From positions 1 through 14,164 of the forward strand of contig CALCEK010000248.1 of assembly GCA_937900125.1 (NCBI GenBank): a DNA stretch of 14,164 nt, in the 5' to 3' direction. Source of the DNA: an uncultured Treponema sp. (lineage in GTDB: Bacteria > Spirochaetota > Spirochaetia > Treponematales > Treponemataceae). How positions within the stretch are numbered: the first letter of the stretch is position 1; every line of letters starts with the position of its first letter. Positions 6,175 through 12,802 of the stretch are shown here, in pieces. Both the position numbers and the translations under genes were made by a program. The notes under the pieces are model-generated. The model searched no databases and was not told the DNA's origin. It saw only the letters and a program-made list of their open reading frames with translations.

Positions 6175-7416
6175 CTAATTTGACAAAACATTCCATGCAA
6201 TACTTGATGTTGAACCAGTGTGCGTTTTGACAGTGGACTTTTCAAAATCTGCATTTACAGTAACTGTTGCACCATTTTGTCCAGTCGTTCCCCATTGGTT
6301 TGTAGCTTCTGCCATAAGAAAATAATCAGAACTTTCCGAAAAAGTATTGCCTGTCAAATTTAGAACTGCCGTAATGTTCGTAAGATATATCATCGGAACT
6401 CCGCTAGTGGTAACTTTTATTGTAGAGTTAGAACACGTAAAGTAATCGATACCGTCCTCGCTATCGCCAGAAACTGATTGATAAATGAAAACGCCAGCAG
6501 CGTCAACCGTGTGACTTGAACTATTAGAATCGGAAGTACCAGTCCTGTTTCCATCACCAGAACAAGTGAAAGTGCAAGCCTCTAGCGTTGCCGAAGAGCC
6601 ACCTTCTACAACAACGGCTTGCGCTTTGTTTGCGTTGCCCGTAGAATTTTTAACCGTGATGCTATCCGTGGAATAAACGAGTGGAGAACCATTAGAATTA
6701 GTTGTAAGAGTCATATTAGAAGCCGTAATCGTGCCACCGCCGCGGTCATTTGCAAGAGAAGCGCAAGAAGCTCCTTGTGTGGTAATTGTTACAGTGTCTG
6801 CGGTGATTGAACCGCCATACGTTGTATGAAGTCCACGTGAACCAGCACTGCCACTTGTCGTAATTGTAGAGTTTTTTATTGATACAGTTCCGCCATTTGT
6901 TGCAACAATAGCATTGCTCCCATTTGAGCTTGTGCTGATATTTGCATACTTAATATTTGCTTTTGAATAAGAACCGCTAACAACAATTCCCGAATTGATT
7001 CCGTAAAAATTGTAATCGTCACTGACTTGCCCGCCTTGTGCCGCAGAGCCAGATTTTGTAATGGAAACATTTGCGCCATCTTCTCCTGTAATGTTGAGTG
7101 TTCCTCCATTTATAACAAGAAACACCACTTTGTCAGAAGAATCACTTGCCGCTTCATAAGTGCCAGAAGTAATGTTTACCGTTACGCCGTTAATTAGATA
7201 CGCAGCACTTATAGTTTTTGTTGTTGTCTGATTATTGTACGTAAAGCTAACACTCGCACTTCCGCTATAAATTGTATTTCCCTCCGAATCAGTTAAAGAA
7301 GTTGCCGATTCATTTGTAACATCGTCAAAATCACTTTCGGTGTTGGCACAAGCAAATGTGCAAAAAATCATGCAAAACAAAATGGAAAACCAAATCAAGT
7401 TCAAAAACTTTTTCAT
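6175..7416 (-). CDS. Secreted, probably lipid-anchored, parallel beta-helix protein
   Basis: A 413-residue exported protein not identifiable to a named gene. It starts with a signal peptide (MKKFLNLIWFSILFCMIF), then TFAC with Cys23 in a loose spirochaete-like lipobox; cleavage after ACA at 24 is the alternative. The mature part is rich in Ser, Thr, Asn and Gly. It has rung-like repeats spaced about 26 residues: GGTVSIKNSTITT (175), GGSITADTVTITT (201), GGTITASNMTLTT (227), SITVKNSTG (252), SSATLEACTFTC (274). This is the pattern of a right-handed parallel beta-helix, as in pectin-lyase-fold or DUF4353/Cthe_2159-like carbohydrate-binding proteins; no catalytic residues are recognisable. GGAG lies 8 bases before the ATG. 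It starts 25 bases after the ABC exporter stop and is probably co-transcribed with it, so it could be a partner or merely read-through. A surface glycan-binding role is a guess. Confidence 0.75.
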   Translation of the reverse strand: MKKFLNLIWFSILFCMIFCTFACANTESDFDDVTNESATSLTDSEGNTIYSGSASVSFTYNNQTTTKTISAAYLINGVTVNITSGTYEAASDSSDKVVFLVINGGTLNITGEDGANVSITKSGSAAQGGQVSDDYNFYGINSGIVVSGSYSKANIKYANISTSSNGSNAIVATNGGTVSIKNSTITTSGSAGSRGLHTTYGGSITADTVTITTQGASCASLANDRGGGTITASNMTLTTNSNGSPLVYSTDSITVKNSTGNANKAQAVVVEGGSSATLEACTFTCSGDGNRTGTSDSNSSSHTVDAAGVFIYQSVSGDSEDGIDYFTCSNSTIKVTTSGVPMIYLTNITAVLNLTGNTFSESSDYFLMAEATNQWGTTGQNGATVTVNADFEKSTVKTHTGSTSSIAWNVLSN

Positions 7417-7441
7417 ACAAAAATCTCCTCTAAAAAAACTT

Positions 7442-9412
7442 TTAGTCTAACTCAATGCCGCCAGTGTAAAGTTGGTAGTATCGACCCTGTTTTTGCAAAA
7501 GTTCATCATGCGTTCCGCGTTCTATGATTGTGCCTTTTTCTAGGACAATTATTTCGTTTGCGTTTCGTACAGTTGAAAGTCGGTGTGCAATTACAAACAC
7601 CGTGCGCCCTTGCATAAGACCGTCCATTCCTTTTTCAATCAAAGCTTCGGTGCGCGTGTCAATGGAACTTGTTGCTTCATCAAGAATCAAAACGGGCGGG
7701 TCAGCTACAGCCGCTCGCGCTATTGCCAAAAGTTGCCTTTGTCCCTGACTCAAGTTTCCGCCGTCGCCTGTAATAATTGTGTCGTAGCCGTTTTCTAAAT
7801 GCCGAATAAATGAGTCAGCGTTAGCCAATTTTGCAGCCGCCAAAATTTGCGCTTCCGATGCTTCAAGATTTCCGTAGCGAATATTGTCGCGAATTGTTCC
7901 CGTAAACAAATGGGTGTCTTGCAAAACCATTCCAAGCGAATGACGCAAATCATTTTTAGAAATCATATTGAGCGGGATTCCATCGTATGTAATAATTCCC
8001 TTGCCGTCATCAATGTCATAAAATCGAGTTAAAAGATTCGTGATTGTGGTTTTTCCACTTCCTGTTGAGCCGACAAGCGCGATTTTTTGTCCAGGATTGG
8101 CATGCAGCTCCACGTGATGCAAGACTTCTTTTTCTGGAACATAACTAAAAGACACATCTTTAAAACAAACATCGCCTTTTAATTTTACAAGTGCGTGTTC
8201 ATCATCATCGGAATAAGACGGAGGAACTTTTTTGTTTTCCAAAAGCGATTTTTTAACTCGCCATGCCCACTCGCCCGTGTTTGCAAAAGATTGAACAAGC
8301 CAAGTTTTTCCGTCACTAGAAGACGCGGGAGAAGTTTGTATTGCATTCACGAGTTTTACATCACCATTGTCAAGCTCTGGCTCTTCATCGATAACGGCAA
8401 AAATTCGTTCCGCCCCAGCAAGCGCATTTAAAATGCTGTTCACTTGTTGACTCATCATAGTAATTGGGCGGCTAAAACTTCTTGTATACTGAAGAAATGC
8501 GGCTATGCTTCCTAAATCCATGTGCCCAGAAATAACCCGAATCGCGCCAACAATTGCCACAAATGCGTACTGAATATGACTAAGATTTCCCATAATCGGC
8601 ATAAGAATGTTTGCAAGCGTGTTAGCTCTAGTTCCGCTTTGCCGCAAAGCTTCGTTTAAAACTGCAAAATCGTCAATGGCGTGTTGTTCGCGATTGAATA
8701 CTTTTACAACGCGCTGCCCTTCAATCATTTCTTCGATAAAGCCATTTACTTTTCCTATATTTTGCTGTTGGTCGCGGAATGCACCTGCGCTCCGTTTTCC
8801 GATTGCACCTGCAAGTAACATTGCCAATGCCATTGTTACAATCATTATGAGCGTCAAAAGCGGACTTGTAATTATCATCATAACAAAAACTGCGCCAACG
8901 CTAACAATGCTAGAAAAAAGTTGTGGCACACTTTGGCTCATCATATCGCGCAAAGTGTCGGTGTCATTTGTAAACAAAGACATTAAGCTTCCGTGCGTGT
9001 GAGAATCAAAATAACGCAAAGGCAAAGTTTCAAGGTGTGTAAACAAATCCGTGCGGATTCTGTAGAGCGTTCGCGTTGAAATGTAAAGCATAACTCTTGC
9101 ATTTACCCAAGTTGCAATCGCTCCGCAAATAAAAACAAGAATCATAATTCCAATAAGGCGCAAAAACGGAAAAAAATCCGCGCTACTCAAAGTTTCGCCG
9201 TTTTGCACTCGATTAAAAAGCGGAATAATATAATTGTTTATCACAGGTTTTAAAAGTGAATCGCCTGCAACTCCCGCACCCGCGCTTATAATCACCGCGA
9301 AAAAAACCAAAACCAAAAGTCCTTTGTACGACCCCATGTATTCAATTAAACGCAAAATTGTTTTTTTTGTATTTTTAGGTTTTGCCATAACCTTTGTTTT
9401 TACTGGAGGCAT
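7442..9412 (-). CDS. Heterodimeric ABC exporter half (catalytic-site subunit)
   Basis: A 656-residue half-transporter: six membrane helices (about 30-330) and an ATPase domain (about 410-650). Walker A is GSTGSGKT (448-455), Q-loop Gln498, Walker B ends in D578-E579 and the switch His is H610, all canonical. Its signature is LSQGQ (554-558) rather than LSGGQ. The partner upstream has LSGGQ but a degenerate Walker B, so the pair should have one active and one degenerate ATP site, as in TM287/288, BmrCD and LmrCD multidrug exporters. A stretch of about 60 residues (349-408, with Trp371, Trp382, Trp384) between membrane and ATPase domains is longer than usual. AAGGAG sits 6 bases before this ATG, preferring it over Met9. 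The gap to the partner gene is 17 bases. The substrate is unknown; drug or lipid export is likely. Confidence 0.93.
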   Translation of the reverse strand: MPPVKTKVMAKPKNTKKTILRLIEYMGSYKGLLVLVFFAVIISAGAGVAGDSLLKPVINNYIIPLFNRVQNGETLSSADFFPFLRLIGIMILVFICGAIATWVNARVMLYISTRTLYRIRTDLFTHLETLPLRYFDSHTHGSLMSLFTNDTDTLRDMMSQSVPQLFSSIVSVGAVFVMMIITSPLLTLIMIVTMALAMLLAGAIGKRSAGAFRDQQQNIGKVNGFIEEMIEGQRVVKVFNREQHAIDDFAVLNEALRQSGTRANTLANILMPIMGNLSHIQYAFVAIVGAIRVISGHMDLGSIAAFLQYTRSFSRPITMMSQQVNSILNALAGAERIFAVIDEEPELDNGDVKLVNAIQTSPASSSDGKTWLVQSFANTGEWAWRVKKSLLENKKVPPSYSDDDEHALVKLKGDVCFKDVSFSYVPEKEVLHHVELHANPGQKIALVGSTGSGKTTITNLLTRFYDIDDGKGIITYDGIPLNMISKNDLRHSLGMVLQDTHLFTGTIRDNIRYGNLEASEAQILAAAKLANADSFIRHLENGYDTIITGDGGNLSQGQRQLLAIARAAVADPPVLILDEATSSIDTRTEALIEKGMDGLMQGRTVFVIAHRLSTVRNANEIIVLEKGTIIERGTHDELLQKQGRYYQLYTGGIELD

Positions 9413-9429
9413 AATTTTCTCCTTAATCC

Positions 9430-11190
9430 TTACGAATTTCCCTGCTGAGAATTATAAACTTCTTGATAAATGGGATTGTTTTTCAAAAGTTCTTCGTGCG
9501 TTCCAAATCCAGAAATGCTTCCGTTATCTAAAACATAAATTATGTCCGCATCTTTTACAGAAGAAATGCGTTGTGCAATTATGATTTTTGTTGTGTCGGG
9601 AAGCGTTTGCCGCAAGGCTCCTCTGATTCGAGCATCGGTTGCAGTGTCAACAGCACTTGTGCTATCGTCAAGAATTAAAATCTTTGGTTTTTTGAGAAGT
9701 GCGCGCGCAATGCAAAGTCGCTGTTTTTGTCCGCCCGACAAATTTACTCCCCCCTGCCCAAGTTCCGTGTCATAACCATCGGGCAAAGTTGAAACAAATT
9801 CGTCTGCGTCAGAAGAACGGCAGGCGGCAATAAGTTCTTCATCGCTTGCGTTTTCATTTCCCCAGCGGAGATTTTCTTTGATTGTCCCACTAAAAAGAAC
9901 ATTCTTTTGCAAAACCATTGCAACGCCATCACGCAAGGATTTTAAATCATATTTTCTAACATCGATTCCGCCAACGCTAACAGTTCCAGACAAAGTGTCA
10001 TACAAACGCGGAATCAGCGAAACAAGCGTTGTTTTTGAAGAACCCGTTCCGCCGATAATTCCAACAACCGCACCACTCATAATGTGAAAATTGACATTTT
10101 GTAAAACGCAGTTAGCCGCATCTTTTGTGTAAGAAAAAGAAACATTTGTAAAATCAATATCGCCATTTGGAACTCGATTAAAAATACCTGGAACACTCGA
10201 GTTTTCCATTGGAATTGGAGCGGGACTTTTTATTTCTGGCTCTTCATCAAGAACTTCAACAATGCGCCCAATGCTTGCTCGGCTTAAAATCAGCATCATA
10301 AAAACCATAGAAAGCATCATCAGCGACATTAAAATTTGCGTAATGTAGGTAATAAAACTTACAAGCTCGCCCGTTTTCATTGAGCCGTAAATTATCATAT
10401 TTCCGCCAAACCAAAGAGATGCAATAATGCAAGAATAAACGACTAATTGCATGGCTGGCGAAATTGAAATGATGAGGCGTTCCGCCCGCACTTGTAAACG
10501 GCGAAGTGTGCTTGCCGCATCGTCAAATTTTTTGTTTTCGTAATCAGTGCGAACGTAACTTTTTACAACGCGAATTGCGGTAAGATTTTCTTGAACCGTT
10601 GCATTTAAAGTGTCGTATTGCTTTAGCATTTCTTTAAAACGCGGAAAAGCTAAAAATCCCACAAGAGAAAGCAAGGCTGCCAAAACGGGAATCGCCACGG
10701 CAAAAATTAAAGAAAGTCTGCGATTTATTATGCTTGCCAAAATTGTTCCGCTTATAAGCATAAATGGAGCGCGGACACACATTCGTATAAGCATTTGATA
10801 AGTGTTTTGCACATTCGTAACATCAGTTGTAAGGCGGGTTACAAGCGATGACGATGAAAAATGGTCTACATTCCCAAAAGAAAAATCTTGAATTTTAGAA
10901 AAAAGTCTGCGCCTAAGATTGTGCGAAAATCCCTGAGATGCCAAAGCTGCAAAGCGTCCGCCTAATGCGCCACATGCAAGAGAAACGCAAGCCATAAAAA
11001 CCATTAAAAATCCAGTTTTAAAAACATACGAAAGATTTCCATTTGCAATTCCAACATCTATAATTTTTGCCATTACAAGCGGAATTACAGTTTCCATTAT
11101 AACTTCGCCTACCATAGTAAGCGGACTAAGCAGGGAATACACCTTATATTTTCTTTCTAATCCCTGCAATAATTTGTTTACTGTTGACAT
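9430..11190 (-). CDS. Heterodimeric ABC exporter half (degenerate-site subunit)
   Basis: The first gene of the ABC pair: 586 residues from ATG 11190, with an in-frame TTG six codons upstream at 11208 that is less likely. It has six membrane helices, then an ATPase domain. Numbered from the TTG, Walker A is GGTGSSKTT (386-394, Ser for the usual Gly before Lys), the signature is a canonical LSGGQ (490-494), Walker B ends D514-D515 with Asp replacing the catalytic Glu, and the switch His is Gln546 (IIAQR). These changes mark the non-hydrolysing site of a TM287/288-like heterodimer and complement the downstream partner. No TetR- or MarR-type regulator adjoins. Divergent transcription from the MATE gene makes this an export cluster. 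SD is weak. Confidence 0.93.
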   Translation of the reverse strand: MSTVNKLLQGLERKYKVYSLLSPLTMVGEVIMETVIPLVMAKIIDVGIANGNLSYVFKTGFLMVFMACVSLACGALGGRFAALASQGFSHNLRRRLFSKIQDFSFGNVDHFSSSSLVTRLTTDVTNVQNTYQMLIRMCVRAPFMLISGTILASIINRRLSLIFAVAIPVLAALLSLVGFLAFPRFKEMLKQYDTLNATVQENLTAIRVVKSYVRTDYENKKFDDAASTLRRLQVRAERLIISISPAMQLVVYSCIIASLWFGGNMIIYGSMKTGELVSFITYITQILMSLMMLSMVFMMLILSRASIGRIVEVLDEEPEIKSPAPIPMENSSVPGIFNRVPNGDIDFTNVSFSYTKDAANCVLQNVNFHIMSGAVVGIIGGTGSSKTTLVSLIPRLYDTLSGTVSVGGIDVRKYDLKSLRDGVAMVLQKNVLFSGTIKENLRWGNENASDEELIAACRSSDADEFVSTLPDGYDTELGQGGVNLSGGQKQRLCIARALLKKPKILILDDSTSAVDTATDARIRGALRQTLPDTTKIIIAQRISSVKDADIIYVLDNGSISGFGTHEELLKNNPIYQEVYNSQQGNS

Positions 11191-11314
11191 AATTCTAATA
11201 TATAGCAATAGTCATTTTTAGTATTATAATTTTCTGTTATGGGATTCACCAAAAACATTTGCCAAACAAACGGGCTTTCTTGCTAGTTTTTTGCTTTTGT
11301 GTTATCACAATAAA
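11191..11314. promoter_or_regulatory. Divergent promoter region between the ABC and MATE genes
   Basis: A 124-base AT-rich gap. ATTATAAT at 11223-11230 is self-complementary, giving TATAAT on the plus strand (11225-11230) and also on the minus strand (11223-11228). A plausible -35 on the minus side is TTGGTG (18-base spacing); the plus side has no good -35. Overlapping promoters would couple the two units. Confidence 0.35.
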
Positions 11315-12712
11315 ATGAATAATTCCCTCGTTTTTAAGGATTCAAGTCAAAAAAGAGCAAAAGCAATTTCAGAAAATCTCATAACAGAAGGCTCAATTTG
11401 GAAAGCCCTTTTGACATTTTTCTTTCCGATTTTATTTGGAACTTTTTTTCAGCAATTATATAACACAGTTGACACAATTGTGGTTGGGCGATTTGTCGGC
11501 AAACAAGCGTTGGCAGCTGTAGGAGGCGGAACCGCCGTATTTGTAAACCTTTTGGTCGGATTCTTTGTGGGGCTAACAAGCGGGGCTGGCGTTTTAATTT
11601 CCCAATTTTACGGGGCAAAAGACAAAATCCATATTTCACGCGCAGTTCACACGGCAATAACATTGTGCGCCATCGGTGGAATCATAATGACAATTGCGGG
11701 AATCTCTTTGAGTCGCCCGATGATGGTCATAACAAAAACACCGCAAGAACTCCTTGAACTTTCCACTTTGTACCTAAAAATTTACTTTTTGGGGATGATT
11801 CCAATGTTCATTTATAACATGGGGTCTGGAATTTTACGCGCAGTTGGAAACTCAAAAACGCCACTTTTGATTCTGATTGTCGGCTGTTTTAGCAATATTT
11901 TACTGGATTTACTTTTTGTTGTGATTTTTAAACAGGGTGTTCGCGGAGTCGCGCTCGCCACAGTCATTTGTCAAACAGAAAGCGCAATTCTCACCCTGGT
12001 AATTTTGGCAAAAAGCCGAGATTCGTACAGGTTTAATCCAAAAGAATTAGGCATAACGCCGCACATTTTGGGGCAAATCTTAAAAATCGGTTTTCCTGCG
12101 GGAATCCAATCGGTTTTGTACACAGTCAGCAACTTGATAATCCAAACAAACATAAATTCATTTGGGACAAACGCGGTTGCAGCTTGGGCCACTTACGGAA
12201 AAGTTGACGCGATTTTTTGGATGATGGTAAGCGCGTTTGGAATTGCGGTAACAACTTTTGCAGGTCAAAATTACGGGGCAAAAAAATACGACAGGGTATG
12301 GCGCGGAATGTACCAGACGCTTATTATGACAAGCGTTTTTACGCTGATTTTTTGCGTTTTTTTCTGGTACTTTGGCGGTTTTATTTTTTTACTTTTCACC
12401 GAAGACGCAGAAGTTATATCACTTGGCGTAGAAATGCTCCATTTTTTAACACCATGGTGGCTAAGTTACATTTCAATCGAAATATTAAGTGGCACAATTC
12501 GTGGTACGGGAGAAAGCCTTGTGCCAACGCTCATTACAGTCTTTGGAGTTTGCATTTTGCGGATTTTGTGGCTATTTGTGGCTGTTCCAATGAATAACAC
12601 AATCAATATGGTAATGGCAAGTTACCCAATCACCTGGAGCGTAACATCCATTGCCTTTTGGGGATATTATGCAGTCTTAAAACATAAATTTGCACACAAA
12701 GTTTTGCCCTGA
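11315..12712 (+). CDS. MATE-family multidrug/Na+ or H+ antiporter-type efflux protein
   Basis: A 465-residue polytopic membrane protein with about 12 helices in two homologous halves. MATE landmarks occur in both halves. The N-half has the opening FPILFGTFFQQLYNTVDTI segment, then ISQFYGAKD and GILRAVGNSKTPL. The C-half has IGFPAGIQSVLY, GQNYGAKKYDR and GTIRGTGESLVPT. The family exports cationic drugs or metabolites using Na+ or H+; substrate and ion are not readable here. I start at ATG 11315 rather than the in-frame TTG at 11291, because the N-terminal lead of family members is short. No Shine-Dalgarno is obvious. Codon use is strongly A-ending: by eye one AAG and no GAG codon. It is divergent from the ABC pair and ends one base before a repeat-like element. 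Confidence 0.93.
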   Translation: MNNSLVFKDSSQKRAKAISENLITEGSIWKALLTFFFPILFGTFFQQLYNTVDTIVVGRFVGKQALAAVGGGTAVFVNLLVGFFVGLTSGAGVLISQFYGAKDKIHISRAVHTAITLCAIGGIIMTIAGISLSRPMMVITKTPQELLELSTLYLKIYFLGMIPMFIYNMGSGILRAVGNSKTPLLILIVGCFSNILLDLLFVVIFKQGVRGVALATVICQTESAILTLVILAKSRDSYRFNPKELGITPHILGQILKIGFPAGIQSVLYTVSNLIIQTNINSFGTNAVAAWATYGKVDAIFWMMVSAFGIAVTTFAGQNYGAKKYDRVWRGMYQTLIMTSVFTLIFCVFFWYFGGFIFLLFTEDAEVISLGVEMLHFLTPWWLSYISIEILSGTIRGTGESLVPTLITVFGVCILRILWLFVAVPMNNTINMVMASYPITWSVTSIAFWGYYAVLKHKFAHKVLP

Positions 12713-12761
12713 GCGATATAGCGTTGCAGGCGAAGAATCTCAGTGCAACAACAAGAGTTGC
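12713..12761 (+). repeat. Copy 2 of a possible dispersed element after the MATE gene
   Basis: It begins GCGATATAGCGTTGC directly after the MATE stop, then GCGAAGAATCT, GTGCAAC and AGAGTTGC. These blocks occur in the same order in the minus-strand element at 5995-6055. It also carries the inverted repeat GTTGCA (12723-12728) / TGCAAC (12744-12749). Similarity is partial and judged by eye. Confidence 0.4.
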
Positions 12762-12765
12762 GTTC

Positions 12766-12794
12766 TTGCACTAAAAAAAATAAACTCTTATACT
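12766..12794 (+). promoter_or_regulatory. Candidate promoter of the terminal ORF
   Basis: TTGCAC (12766-12771), a 17-base A-rich spacer and TATACT (12789-12794, 5 of 6). Initiation would fall near 12801, just before the ATG at 12803. AGGGA (12795-12799) lies only 3 bases from the ATG, too close for a good SD. The -35 is also the right arm of the inverted repeat GTGCAA (12743-12748) / TTGCAC. Confidence 0.45.
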
Positions 12795-12802
12795 AGGGAA
12801 TT

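Noticed and set aside
8607..9002. 131-residue frame on the plus strand
   Set aside because: A shadow of the ABC exporter gene, without family features or ribosome-binding site.
11191..11208. TTG start of the upstream ABC half
   Set aside because: The ATG at 11190 gives the usual length; no SD favours the TTG.
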